NCBI RefSeq assembly: GCF_030287445.1
Contig: NZ_JASVWB010000002.1
Span: forward strand, 5,642,001 to 5,706,000
From: Streptomyces sp. ALI-76-A
Lineage (GTDB): Bacteria > Actinomycetota > Actinomycetes > Streptomycetales > Streptomycetaceae
Direction of reading: 5' to 3'
Length of the DNA: 64,000 bases
A program made the position numbers and the translations under genes. The notes under the pieces were generated by a model, which was given only the letters and a program-made list of their open reading frames with translations, was not told the DNA's origin and did no database searches. This document shows, in pieces, positions 16,178 through 24,829 of this stretch (positions within the stretch are counted from its first letter, which is position 1; every line of letters starts with the position of its first letter).

Positions 16178-17434
16178 ATGCCCACGAGGATCCTCCCGGC
16201 TGTCGGCGACGCGGACGCGGTCCGGTCCCTCACCACCCTCCTCAGCCAGCTCCCGGACGCCGAACCGGTCGCGCCGGTGGTGGACTCCACCCAGCTCATC
16301 GACACCCTGGCCCGGCTGGCCGCCGAGTCGATCGACGAACTGCCCGAGGTCGTCGTCGTCCACGAACGCATCGGTCCGGTGCCCGCCCTGGAGCTGATCC
16401 GTGAAGTCGCCCTGCGCTTCCCGTCCGTAGGGGTCATCCTCGTCACCTCCGACGTCAGCCCCGGCCTCTTCCAGGCCGCCATGGACTACGGCGCCCGCGG
16501 CCTGATCGCCCTCCCCCTCGGCTACGAGGAACTGGCCAGCCGGGTCCAGGCGGTCGCCCAGTGGTCGGCGGGCGTACGGCGTCACCTGGGCGCCGGCGGC
16601 GACGTGTTCACCGGCGTCGGCGGGACCGTCGTCACGGTGAGCGGGGCCAAGGGCGGCGTCGGCGCGACCCTCACCGCCATCCAGCTCGCCCTCGCCGCCC
16701 AGGCGTCCGGCCGCGCCACGGCCCTGGTGGACCTGGACCTGCAGACCGGGGACGTCGCCTCCTACCTGGACGTCCAGTTCCGCCGCTCGGTCGTCGACCT
16801 GGCCGCCATCACCGACATCTCGCCCCGCGTCCTCGCCGACGCCGTCTTCCGGCACGACACGGGCGTCGCCCTGCTGCTCGCCCCCGCCGAGGGCGAGCGC
16901 GGCGAGGAGGTCACCGACCGCGCCGCCCGCCAGATCGTCAGCGCCCTGCGCTCCCGCTACGAGGTCGTCGTCGTGGACTGCGGCGCCCAGCTCGGCGGCG
17001 CGGGCGCGGCGGCCGTCGAGATGGCCGACACGGCCCTGCTGGTCACCACCCCGGACGTGGTCGCGGTCCGGGGCGCCAAGCGCACGGTCCGGATGTGGGA
17101 CCGGCTACAGATCCGCAAGGCCGAGGAGACGACCGTCGTCGTCAACCGTCACACCCGCGGTACGGAGATCCAGCCGCCGCTGATCCAGAAGATCACCGGC
17201 ACGGCCGTCGCCGGCACCGCGATCCCCGCCAACTTCAAGGAACTCCAGGGCGCGGTCGACGCCGGCCGGGTCCACGAACTCGACAGCAGGGGCACCGTGA
17301 AGCAGGCCCTGTGGGGGCTCGCGGCGGAACTGGGCCTGGTCAAGGCGCCCGAGGGCGCCGCCCGGCGCGGGAGCCGCTCCCGGGGCGACCGGGGCGCGGT
17401 CGGCTTCCGACGGCGCAGAGAACTCGGGGGGTAG
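16178..17434 (+). CDS. cpaE: CpaE/TadZ-type pilus localisation ATPase
   Basis: A 418-residue protein. The N-terminal part (1-125) resembles a degenerate receiver domain (VGVILVTSDVSPGLFQAAM). The rest is a MinD/ParA-like ATPase with deviant Walker A KGGVGAT at 158-164 and a second acidic strand VVVDCGAQLGG. TadZ/CpaE proteins place the secretion machinery in the cell; the actinobacterial branch includes Ssd. The basic C-terminal tail (RRGSRSRGDR) is a possible membrane or DNA contact. Starts ATG 9 bases after cpaB. Confidence 0.9.
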   Translation: MPTRILPAVGDADAVRSLTTLLSQLPDAEPVAPVVDSTQLIDTLARLAAESIDELPEVVVVHERIGPVPALELIREVALRFPSVGVILVTSDVSPGLFQAAMDYGARGLIALPLGYEELASRVQAVAQWSAGVRRHLGAGGDVFTGVGGTVVTVSGAKGGVGATLTAIQLALAAQASGRATALVDLDLQTGDVASYLDVQFRRSVVDLAAITDISPRVLADAVFRHDTGVALLLAPAEGERGEEVTDRAARQIVSALRSRYEVVVVDCGAQLGGAGAAAVEMADTALLVTTPDVVAVRGAKRTVRMWDRLQIRKAEETTVVVNRHTRGTEIQPPLIQKITGTAVAGTAIPANFKELQGAVDAGRVHELDSRGTVKQALWGLAAELGLVKAPEGAARRGSRSRGDRGAVGFRRRRELGG

Positions 17435-17436
17435 GG

Positions 17437-17892
17437 ATGCGGGCGTCCGTCACAGGGCGGCGGGACGAGAACCCGGGCGGCCCACGGCACGGGGCCCCAG
17501 GCACCCGGCCGGGCCCGGACCGGGTCACCCGGCGCGACGAGGGCCAGGTCACCGTCGAGTTCCTCGGCATGACCCCGCTGATCATCCTCACGCTGGTGCT
17601 GATGTGGCAGTTCGTGCTGCTGGGATACACCTTCACGCTGGCGGGGAATGCTGCGGACGAGGCGGTTCGGGCGGGAACGGCGGTGCCGGAGGGGGAGCGG
17701 AATGCGGCGTGCACGCAGGCGGGCCTCGACAAGCTGCCGGGCGCGTGGACCGGCGAGGTCGACTGCGCCACGAGCGGGGGCTACGTCACGGCCACGGTCA
17801 CCCTGCGCGTCCCCGTGCTCTTCCCCGGCTCGATCGGCTTCCCCTTCGAGGTGGAGGGCCACGCCGGTGCCGTGGAGGAGGTGAAGGACTGA
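17437..17892 (+). CDS. TadE-like pseudopilin, first copy
   Basis: A 151-residue protein with a long polar N-terminus, then the TadE signature (DEGQVTVEFLGMTPLII) and one membrane helix at about 45-65. A pseudopilin of this kind is cut before the hydrophobic helix by a prepilin peptidase and joins the minor pilus fibre. Two cysteines (C107-type ACTQAG and VDCATS) may pair outside the cell. ATG 17437 lies 3 bases after the cpaE stop with a GGGGG run as ribosome site. The next gene is a close paralogue. Confidence 0.85.
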   Translation: MRASVTGRRDENPGGPRHGAPGTRPGPDRVTRRDEGQVTVEFLGMTPLIILTLVLMWQFVLLGYTFTLAGNAADEAVRAGTAVPEGERNAACTQAGLDKLPGAWTGEVDCATSGGYVTATVTLRVPVLFPGSIGFPFEVEGHAGAVEEVKD

Positions 17893-17893
17893 G

Positions 17894-18301
17894 ATGCCGT
17901 ACGACGGGAAGGGGCGCGACCGCCGCCGTGGTGGCGGCGACCGTGGTGGCGGTGGCCGGGCGGGCCGCGATCTCGGCCAGGTCGCCATCGAGTACCTCGG
18001 GTTCATCCCGATCCTGATCCTGGTCGCGATGGCGGGCGTGCAGATCGGGCTCATCGCCTACACCGCCCAGCAGGCCGGCACGGCGGCCCGGGCCGGGGCA
18101 CGCGCGGCCTCGCTGGAGGAGAGCGCCCAACAGGGGTGCCAGAACGCGGTCAGCGGCTGGCTGGCCGACGACACCACGTGCACGGAGGCGTACGGCGCCG
18201 ACGAGGTCACGGTCACCGCCACCATCGAGATCCCGCAGTTCGTTCCCGGCTGGGACTTCGGCACCGCCCGGAAGACCGCCACCATGCCGCTCGACCACTG
18301 A
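17894..18301 (+). CDS. TadE-like pseudopilin, second copy
   Basis: A 135-residue TadE/TadF-like protein: basic Gly/Arg-rich leader, then GQVAIEYLGFIPILILVAM and a single membrane helix at about 35-58. It shares the layout of the preceding gene, including a cysteine pair (GCQNAV, TTCTEA), so the two probably arose by tandem duplication and may form a heterodimer. It begins one base after the previous stop. Confidence 0.85.
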   Translation: MPYDGKGRDRRRGGGDRGGGGRAGRDLGQVAIEYLGFIPILILVAMAGVQIGLIAYTAQQAGTAARAGARAASLEESAQQGCQNAVSGWLADDTTCTEAYGADEVTVTATIEIPQFVPGWDFGTARKTATMPLDH

Positions 18302-18311
18302 GGAAGCACCC

Positions 18312-19649
18312 ATGAGCCTGCGCTCGCGCATCAACTCCCCGGAAGAGAAAGGCAGCCGGGGCGAGGACGGCCACCTGGTCTCCTCCTACCGGGCCAAGCT
18401 CCTGGAGGAGATAGACCTCGCGGAGATGAGCGCGCTGGCGGCGGCCGAGCGCAGGGCACGGCTGGAGCGGGTGCTCGGGCACATCATCAGCCGGGAGGGC
18501 CCCGTCCTGTCGACGGTGGAGCGCTCCCAGCTGATCCGCAGGGTCGTCGACGAGGCACTCGGCCTCGGCATCCTGGAGCCGCTGCTGGAGGACGCGTCGA
18601 TCACCGAGATCATGGTGAACGGCCCGGACTCGATCTTCGTCGAACGCGGGGGCCGCGTCGAGCAGTTGCCGCTCCGCTTCCCCTCCCACGACCAGCTGAT
18701 GCAGACCATCGAGCGGATCGTGTCGACGGTCAACCGGCGGGTGGACGAGTCGAACCCGATGGTGGACGCCCGGCTGCCCTCCGGCGAGCGGGTGAACGTG
18801 ATCATCCCTCCGCTGTCCCTCACCGGCGCCATCCTCACCATCCGCCGGTTCCCGCGCTCCTTCACGCTCAGCGAGCTGGCCGGCTTCGGTTCGCTCGACG
18901 AGCACATGCTGTATCTGCTCGCCGGGCTGGTGCAGGCCCGGTTCAACATCATCGTCTCGGGCGCGACGGGCACCGGCAAGACGACGTTGCTGAACGCCCT
19001 GTCCGGGCTCATCCCCGACACCGACCGCATCATCACCATCGAGGACTCGGCCGAACTCCAGCTCCAGCAGCGGCACGTGGTCCGGCTGGAGTCGCGTCCG
19101 GCGAACGTGGAGGGCAAGGGCCGTATCACCATCCGCGATCTGGTCCGCAACTCGCTGCGGATGCGCCCCGACCGGATCGTGGTCGGTGAGGTGCGCGGCG
19201 GGGAGTCGCTCGACATGCTCCAGGCGATGTCGACCGGCCACGACGGCTCGCTGGCCACCGTGCACGCCAACAGCGCCGAGGACGCGCTGATGCGGCTGAA
19301 GACCCTGGCGTCGATGTCCGAGGTGGAGATCCCCTTCGAGGCGCTGCACGACCAGATCAACAGCGCCGTCGACGTCATCATCCAGCTGACCCGGTTCGCC
19401 GACGGCGTCCGCCGCGTCACCGAGATCGCGGTGCTGGACAGCCGCGGCAGCGAGCCGTACCGACTGGTCACCGTCGCCCGCTTCGACGCCCGGCCGATGG
19501 CGGCCGACGGCCGGATCTACGGCGCCTACCAACATCTCCCGCTCCCGCGCCGCACCGCCGACCGCCTCTACATGGCGAGCCAGCCCACCCCGCAGGCCTT
19601 CGGCGTGGCCCAGTCCGCAGAACAGCTAGCCATCCGAGAAGCCAGGTAG
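18312..19649 (+). CDS. cpaF: Tad pilus secretion ATPase CpaF/TadA
   Basis: A 445-residue GspE-family ATPase that powers pilin assembly. The N-terminal domain (60-190) carries EIMVNGPDSIFVERGG; the ATPase domain has Walker A GATGTGKTT at about 217-225, an Asp box (IEDSAELQLQ), the Walker B region DRIVVGEVRGGE, and the His box ATVHANSAEDAL. It acts as a hexamer at the inner face of the membrane with TadB and TadC. All catalytic motifs are intact. Confidence 0.95.
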   Translation: MSLRSRINSPEEKGSRGEDGHLVSSYRAKLLEEIDLAEMSALAAAERRARLERVLGHIISREGPVLSTVERSQLIRRVVDEALGLGILEPLLEDASITEIMVNGPDSIFVERGGRVEQLPLRFPSHDQLMQTIERIVSTVNRRVDESNPMVDARLPSGERVNVIIPPLSLTGAILTIRRFPRSFTLSELAGFGSLDEHMLYLLAGLVQARFNIIVSGATGTGKTTLLNALSGLIPDTDRIITIEDSAELQLQQRHVVRLESRPANVEGKGRITIRDLVRNSLRMRPDRIVVGEVRGGESLDMLQAMSTGHDGSLATVHANSAEDALMRLKTLASMSEVEIPFEALHDQINSAVDVIIQLTRFADGVRRVTEIAVLDSRGSEPYRLVTVARFDARPMAADGRIYGAYQHLPLPRRTADRLYMASQPTPQAFGVAQSAEQLAIREAR

Positions 19650-19659
19650 GACCGCCCCC

Positions 19660-20604
19660 ATGGAACTCCAGACCCTCGTCACGCTCACCACCGGCGTCGC
19701 ACTGCTGACCTGCGTCCTCGCCGTGATCGGCGTGCACACCTACGCCAAGGGCAGGGCACAGCGGGCCGCCCTCGTCGAGCGCCTGTCGGCGGCCGGCCAG
19801 ATACCGGTGACCGGCCGCCGGCGCCGCTTCCGCAATCTGGACCGTCGGCTGCGCGGGACGAAGACGGGCCGGAAACTCGAACTGCGGCTGGCGGCCACCG
19901 GCCTGGACGTCACCCCGGGCGAGTTCTTCGCCGCCATGCTGGCCGCGGTGGCCGGCCTGTGGCTGATCGGCCAGGCGACCCTGGCTCCCTTCTTCGGCCC
20001 GATCGCCGGACTGCTGGGCATCTGGGCGGCCTTGCAGTTCCTGAGCTGGCAGCGGCAGAAACGCATCGAGAAGTTCATCAACCAACTCCCCGAGATGTCC
20101 CGCATCCTGGCCAACGCCACCCAGGCGGGCCTCGCCCTGCGCACGGCGATCGGGATGGCGGCGGAGGAGCTGGAGGCACCGGCGGGCGAGGAACTCGGCA
20201 AGGTGGCCAACCAGTTGGCGATGGGCGCGACGATGGACGACGCGCTCGGCGAGATGGCGGAGCGCCTCCCGTCGCGCGAACTGGTCGTCCTGGTCACCAC
20301 GCTGGTCCTGTCGAACCGGGCGGGCGGCCAGGTGGTGAGCGCCCTGCGGAACCTGACGGAGACCCTGGAGGAACGCAAGGAGACCCGGCGTGAGGTCCGC
20401 ACCCAGCTGTCCCAGGTGAGCATGACGTCGTACGCCGTGCCGGTCCTCGGGGTCGGCTCGCTGTTCCTGATGAACGGGGTGAAGGACGGCGCGCTGGACC
20501 GTATGACCGGCTCCCCGGTGGGCCAGGCGGCGGTCCTGGTCGCGTTCTGCCTCTACGCGGTGGGCTTCCTCCTGATCCGCCGCCTGTCCCGCATCGACGT
20601 CTGA
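19660..20604 (+). CDS. tadB: Tad membrane platform protein TadB
   Basis: A 314-residue type II secretion F-family protein: an N-terminal membrane helix, further helices near 95-125, a cytoplasmic F domain (about 150-270, with MSRILANATQAGLALRTAI), and two C-terminal helices. It forms the membrane platform that the CpaF ATPase drives. It sits 10 bases after cpaF and 24 bases before tadC. Confidence 0.92.
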   Translation: MELQTLVTLTTGVALLTCVLAVIGVHTYAKGRAQRAALVERLSAAGQIPVTGRRRRFRNLDRRLRGTKTGRKLELRLAATGLDVTPGEFFAAMLAAVAGLWLIGQATLAPFFGPIAGLLGIWAALQFLSWQRQKRIEKFINQLPEMSRILANATQAGLALRTAIGMAAEELEAPAGEELGKVANQLAMGATMDDALGEMAERLPSRELVVLVTTLVLSNRAGGQVVSALRNLTETLEERKETRREVRTQLSQVSMTSYAVPVLGVGSLFLMNGVKDGALDRMTGSPVGQAAVLVAFCLYAVGFLLIRRLSRIDV

Positions 20605-20628
20605 GCGGCCGAGAGGGGATCGCGAGCG

Positions 20629-21516
20629 ATGGCACTTGTGCTGGCCCTGCTGATGGGCCTTTCCGTGTGGGGCGCCTTCACCGGCGTCCGCATGTACCGG
20701 GCGGACGCGAAACTGCCCAGCGACCTGGTGCTGGCCCTGGAGGTCGGCGCCACCCGCACCGGGGCGGTGGACTCGCTGGTCGACCGTATGGGCATGCGCT
20801 ACGCCCCCACGGTCCTGCGGCTGATGGGCCCCGGGCAGGTCGCGAAGTACCGCCGCAAGATCGACCTGGCGGGCAACCCCGGCGGCCTCACCATCGACCG
20901 CTACGCGGCCCGCCGCGCGGTCTACGGCGTCCTGGGCGGCGTCGGCTTCGTCGTCTTCCTGCTCCGGGGCGACATCCTGGTGGCCCTGTTGCTGCTGGCG
21001 TTCGGCGCGTTCTGGACGGAGGTCGGCATCTGGTCGGCGATCCGTATCCGCAAGGACGTGATCGAGCGCACGCTGCCGGACTTCCTGGACGTGCTGGCGG
21101 TGGTGGTGAGCGCGGGTCTCGGCTTCCGCCAGGCGCTGGACCGCGTCGCCTCGAAGTACGAGGGTCCCTGGGCGGACGAACTGCGCATCACCCTGCGCCA
21201 GATGGACCTCGGCATGAGCCGCCGCCAGGCCTTCGCGGAGCTGCGCCGCAGGAACGACTCCGAACAGGTGGCGATGTTCGTGACGGCGTTGCAGCAGGGG
21301 GAGGAACTCGGGGCGCCGATCGTCGACACGCTCGTGTCCCTGGCCAAGGACATGCGCCGCACAGACGCCCAGAACGCCCGCCGCAAGGCCGCCCGCGCGG
21401 TCCCCAAGGCCACGATGATGATCACGACGTTCATGGTCCCGGCCACGATGATCCTGCTCGGGGCGGGACTGCTGCTGGGCTCGGGGACGGACTTCGGATC
21501 GATCACGGGGGAGTAG
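20629..21516 (+). CDS. tadC: Tad membrane platform protein TadC
   Basis: A 295-residue F-family protein, paralogous to TadB. Hydrophobic segments lie at the N-terminus, at about 95-135 and at the C-terminus (MVPATMILLGAGLLLGSG); the central F domain reads LPDFLDVLAVVVSAGLGFRQ. Together with TadB it makes the heteromeric inner-membrane core. Last clear structural gene before the two-component pair. Confidence 0.92.
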   Translation: MALVLALLMGLSVWGAFTGVRMYRADAKLPSDLVLALEVGATRTGAVDSLVDRMGMRYAPTVLRLMGPGQVAKYRRKIDLAGNPGGLTIDRYAARRAVYGVLGGVGFVVFLLRGDILVALLLLAFGAFWTEVGIWSAIRIRKDVIERTLPDFLDVLAVVVSAGLGFRQALDRVASKYEGPWADELRITLRQMDLGMSRRQAFAELRRRNDSEQVAMFVTALQQGEELGAPIVDTLVSLAKDMRRTDAQNARRKAARAVPKATMMITTFMVPATMILLGAGLLLGSGTDFGSITGE

Positions 21517-21529
21517 GAGGGAGGGAGAC

Positions 21530-23038
21530 GTGAGGGCGAGGACGAGAACCAGGGCGACGACCAGGACGCCGGCGACGAGGAGGACGACGAGGACGCCGAC
21601 CGAGGGCGGTCAGACCCTCCGGGGGCTTCCCGCGCGGGAGGGCGGAGGCGGGACGAGGGGTGCCGGTGCCGGTAGTGGCGCGTGCGCCGGTGGTGCCGGT
21701 GGTGCCGGCCGGGAGCACCCCCGTGAACACGGACCGGAACCCGCGACCGATCCCGCGCCGGGCTCCGCCCCGACCACCTCGACCACCCCTCCCATCCCCC
21801 TCCAGGTGAACGCCCTCCAGGCGATGTGCCGCCAGGTCTTCGGCTTCCGCCTGGCCATGATCGCCGTAGCCGCCCCCGCCGCCCTGCTGAACGCCGCCCC
21901 CGGCCTGGGCGTCCGCCTGGTGGGCGCCGCCGTCGTCGTCACCTTCATGGGCTCGTACGTCCTCTTCAGGGACTGGGAGCGCTTCGGCCCCCTCCTCCTG
22001 CGCCACCCCACCCTGCTGGCCGCGGACACCCTCTTCGGCTCCCTGCTCCTGGTCTCGGCGGGCCCCGACACCACCCTCGCCTACGTCAGCGTCTGCACCC
22101 CGCTCCTCGCCGGCATCGTCTACGGCTGGCGAGGCGCCGCCGTCTTCGCCTCCCTCCAGTCGCTGATCCTGCTGCTCGTCCAGGCCACCCTGGGCGACGC
22201 CCGCGCCGGCCTCGCGGAGTCCCTGCTCCTGCCGGGCTTCTGCGTCATCACGGGAGCCGTGGGTTCCACCCTGCGCAACCTGATGCTCCGCTTCGGCACC
22301 GCGACCCAGGCCCTGACCGCCGTGCAGGCCCGGCTGGCCGCCACGGAGGCGGTGAGCGCGGAACGGGCCCGCCTGGCCCGGGAGATGCACGACTCCGTGG
22401 CCAAGACCCTGCACGGCGTGGCCCTCGCCGCGGACGGCCTGGCGCACTCCGCGGGCGCCGCGCGCATGGATCCGGCCCTGATCAAGCAGCAGGCCGGACT
22501 CGTCGCCCGCTCGGCGCGCAGGGCGGCCGCCGAGTCCCGCGACCTCCTCGCAGACCTGCGCGGCGAGTCCGACCCCGGCCGCGCCATCGGCCTCCTCACC
22601 ACCGACGTCCTCACCGAACTGGCCACTCGGGTGCACGACTTCAGCGCGCGCACCGCCCTCCCGGCGGCGTACCACCCCACCGGCGACCGGACGGGGCCCC
22701 CACCGCCGCTCCCGCCCGCCGTGGCCCGCCACCTCCTCACCATCGCCACGGAGGCCATGGAGAACGCCCACCGCCACGCCGCCGCGACCCGGGTCGACGT
22801 CCACGCCGGAGTCCACGGCGGCGTCCTGCGCGTCAGCGTCCACGACGACGGCCGCGGCCTCCCGGCGGACACGACCCTCGAACAGCTCAGCCGCTCGGGC
22901 CACTTCGGTCTGGTCGGCATGGTCGAGCGGGCGGCGTCGGTGGGCGCCCGCATCCGCATCGGCAAGGGCACGCACCTCAGGGGCACGGAGGTCCTCCTGG
23001 AACTCCCCCTGGCAGCACCGCCCCCGGAAACCCCGTGA
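21530..23038 (+). CDS. Sensor histidine kinase of the tad locus (HisKA_3 type)
   Basis: A 502-residue NarL-type kinase. The first 90 residues are low-complexity Arg/Thr/Gly sequence of doubtful translation; an in-frame GTG near 21806 (VNALQAMC) would remove it. Five or six membrane helices span about 105-245, then the dimerisation/phosphoacceptor helix REMHDSVAKTLHG with H287, and a HATPase domain at about 375-495 (ENAHRHAAATRV, DDGRGLP). The GTG at 21530 has a GGAGGGAGGGAG ribosome site. It lies between the tad structural genes and its response regulator, so it most likely controls pilus expression. The signal is unknown. Confidence 0.88.
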   Translation: MRARTRTRATTRTPATRRTTRTPTEGGQTLRGLPAREGGGGTRGAGAGSGACAGGAGGAGREHPREHGPEPATDPAPGSAPTTSTTPPIPLQVNALQAMCRQVFGFRLAMIAVAAPAALLNAAPGLGVRLVGAAVVVTFMGSYVLFRDWERFGPLLLRHPTLLAADTLFGSLLLVSAGPDTTLAYVSVCTPLLAGIVYGWRGAAVFASLQSLILLLVQATLGDARAGLAESLLLPGFCVITGAVGSTLRNLMLRFGTATQALTAVQARLAATEAVSAERARLAREMHDSVAKTLHGVALAADGLAHSAGAARMDPALIKQQAGLVARSARRAAAESRDLLADLRGESDPGRAIGLLTTDVLTELATRVHDFSARTALPAAYHPTGDRTGPPPPLPPAVARHLLTIATEAMENAHRHAAATRVDVHAGVHGGVLRVSVHDDGRGLPADTTLEQLSRSGHFGLVGMVERAASVGARIRIGKGTHLRGTEVLLELPLAAPPPETP

Positions 23039-23049
23039 CGAGGACACCG

Positions 23050-23865
23050 ATGACATCGACGACGACACACGCGAGGACTCCCTCGCCCCCCACCGCCGGC
23101 CTCCGGGTCGTCGTGGCCGACGACAACCCCGTGGTCCGCGCGGGCCTGACCGCCCTGCTCTCCGGCCGCCCGGACATCACGGTCGTGGCGGAGGCGGCGG
23201 ACGGCCACCAGGCGTGCGAGGCGACGTACGACCACCGCCCCGACGTCGTCCTCCTGGACGTCCGCATGCCCGGCATGGACGGCATCGCCGCGCTTCCGTA
23301 CCTGGTGGACATCGCCCCGGTGATGATGCTGACCTACAGCCGGGAGCCGGAGATCGTGGAGGAGGCCCTGCGCCGGGGCGCCGGCGGGTACCTGGTCCAC
23401 GGCGAGTTCACGGCCGACCAACTGGTCTCCGCCGTACGGGACATTCAGGCGGGCCGTGCCCACTTCACCCACACGGCGGCGGGAGCGCTGCTGGCGCAGC
23501 TGCGTGCGACCAGTGCGAGTGCATACGAAGTTCACCGTTCCGTTTCTTCTCGTCAGAGAGGAGAACTAGTGGCCGTGCCAGGCGATTTACCTCCATCGAG
23601 GCACCTGCCCCCACTCGATTCTCCGGAAAGTGCTTCACGAGTGCAACCGGATGTGGGACAGTCGGATCGGGCGCGATTCCGGCTGAGTACGAGGGAGGCG
23701 GAGATCATGGACCTCATCGCATCGGGCATGACCAACCAGCAGATCGCCGCCGCCTGCTTCATCAGCGAGAAGACGGTCAAGAACCACATCAACCGCATCT
23801 TCGCCAAACTCCACAGCACGAGCCGCGCCGAGGCGACAGCCAAGTGGCTCCGCGGGGCGGGGTGA
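23050..23865 (+). CDS. NarL/LuxR-type response regulator of the tad locus with TTA codon
   Basis: A 271-residue regulator. The receiver domain (17-135) has the acid pair D24/D25 and phosphoacceptor D70 (VVLLDVRMPGMDG); the usual switch lysine is replaced, the text reading GGYLVHGEF. A 50-residue linker of lower G+C precedes a LuxR helix-turn-helix (about 205-268, LSTREAEIMDLIASGMTNQQIA). Codon 180 (23587-23589) is TTA, the Leu codon read only by the bldA tRNA, so full synthesis should depend on bldA. Six codons before it sits an internal AGGAG and in-frame GTG (23569), able to give a 98-residue HTH-only form that also contains the TTA. Starts 11 bases after the kinase. Confidence 0.9.
   Translation: MTSTTTHARTPSPPTAGLRVVVADDNPVVRAGLTALLSGRPDITVVAEAADGHQACEATYDHRPDVVLLDVRMPGMDGIAALPYLVDIAPVMMLTYSREPEIVEEALRRGAGGYLVHGEFTADQLVSAVRDIQAGRAHFTHTAAGALLAQLRATSASAYEVHRSVSSRQRGELVAVPGDLPPSRHLPPLDSPESASRVQPDVGQSDRARFRLSTREAEIMDLIASGMTNQQIAAACFISEKTVKNHINRIFAKLHSTSRAEATAKWLRGAG
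23559..23571 (+). promoter_or_regulatory. Internal ribosome binding site and in-frame GTG in the response regulator
   Basis: AGGAG at 23559-23563, a 5-base spacer, then GTG at 23569-23571 in the regulator's own frame. Spacing is ideal. Translation from here would yield a 98-residue protein containing only linker and DNA-binding domain. Confidence 0.55.
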
Positions 23866-24004
23866 CCTGTGCTGACGCGAGGGGGAAGCGGCGGGGGTCG
23901 TTTTTGGGCCCGGATTTGGGCCCGAAGGCCCTCGGCATGGCGGGGTGTTCCGTCGTACGTTGAGCTGATCGCTCGCCGGTCGGCCGCCATCGGAGGGGAA
24001 CACC

Positions 24005-24199
24005 ATGAGCAACTGGATCAACACGACCATCTCGTACTTTCAGTCCCGCGCTGCCCGCAACGACAAGGGGCAGACGGCGGTGGAGTATCTGGGGATCATC
24101 GCGGTGGTGGTGGCCATTGTGCTGGCGATCACGGGGACGGACATCGGGCAGACCATCTTCGACGCGATCACGACGAAGATCGCCGAGGTCACCGGCTGA
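24005..24199 (+). CDS. Flp-family type IVb major pilin
   Basis: A 64-residue pilin: short leader, then GQTAVEYLGIIAVVVAIVLAI, the Flp signature with the Glu-Tyr pair after the processing site, and a short tail. A GGAGGGG site precedes the ATG. It should be cleaved by a prepilin peptidase and polymerised by the CpaF/TadB/TadC machine into a thin surface fibre. The promoter region (23866-24004) is the one clear break in the locus, suggesting the pilin is transcribed separately. The following gene overlaps its stop. Confidence 0.93.
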   Translation: MSNWINTTISYFQSRAARNDKGQTAVEYLGIIAVVVAIVLAITGTDIGQTIFDAITTKIAEVTG

Positions 24200-24795
24200 C
24201 GCAGCGCCGTGGGCAGGGCGACGCGGGGCAGGCCTTCCCCATCTACATCACGGTGGTGGCGGGTCTGCTCCTTCTCGCGTTCGCGTACCTCGCGGTCGGC
24301 CAGGCCGCGGCGAATCGGAACAGCGCCCAGACGGCGGCAGACGCGGCGGCACTCGCAGCTGCCCTGGACACCAGGGACCAACTCGCCGATGAGTGGGTGC
24401 AGAACGTACTCGACCCGACCAAGTGGCAGGCCATCTTCGACGGCGAGGGCGTGCCGTTCGACGGGTGCGGGCGGGCGGACCAGCTCGCGGCGCGAAACGA
24501 TGCCACCGCTGTCTGTGGCGTGGCGCCGGGTCTGCCTCCGGGCTACACGGTCGACGTCGAAACGAACGAGCCTGTCGGAGACTCCATCGTCCCCGGCACC
24601 GAGAGCGTGCATTCGAAGGCGAGTGCCACGGCCGTGATCGAGCGGCTCTGCACGTTCGAGCCACTCGCGGAGGACGCAGGCGAAGACGTGCTGCCGCAGC
24701 TCGACTGCAAGGACAAGCCGTGGAGCCTGGACCCGGACGATCTCACCGTTCTGCCGGAACCGGAGGACCTCTTCGACGTCCATCTGGCCGACTGA
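24196..24795 (+). CDS. TadG/TadE-like pilus protein with apparent CTG start
   Basis: A 199-residue protein if read from CTG 24196, which overlaps the pilin stop as CTGA. The N-terminus LTQRRGQGDAGQAFPIYITV has the form expected of the family (normally M-T-x-R-x-G-x-AFPIY), followed by a membrane helix and the usual AANRNSAQTAADAAALAAA segment. No ATG, GTG or TTG lies in frame between the pilin's middle and this point, so either CTG is used by translational coupling or the start has been damaged. The periplasmic-side domain has four cysteines (DGCGRA, AVCGV, RLCTF, LDCKD) that could form two disulfides. Confidence 0.78.
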   Translation: MTQRRGQGDAGQAFPIYITVVAGLLLLAFAYLAVGQAAANRNSAQTAADAAALAAALDTRDQLADEWVQNVLDPTKWQAIFDGEGVPFDGCGRADQLAARNDATAVCGVAPGLPPGYTVDVETNEPVGDSIVPGTESVHSKASATAVIERLCTFEPLAEDAGEDVLPQLDCKDKPWSLDPDDLTVLPEPEDLFDVHLAD

Positions 24796-24829
24796 CGAGC
24801 GAATGACGAGTGATGAAGGAAGCAGAGTG

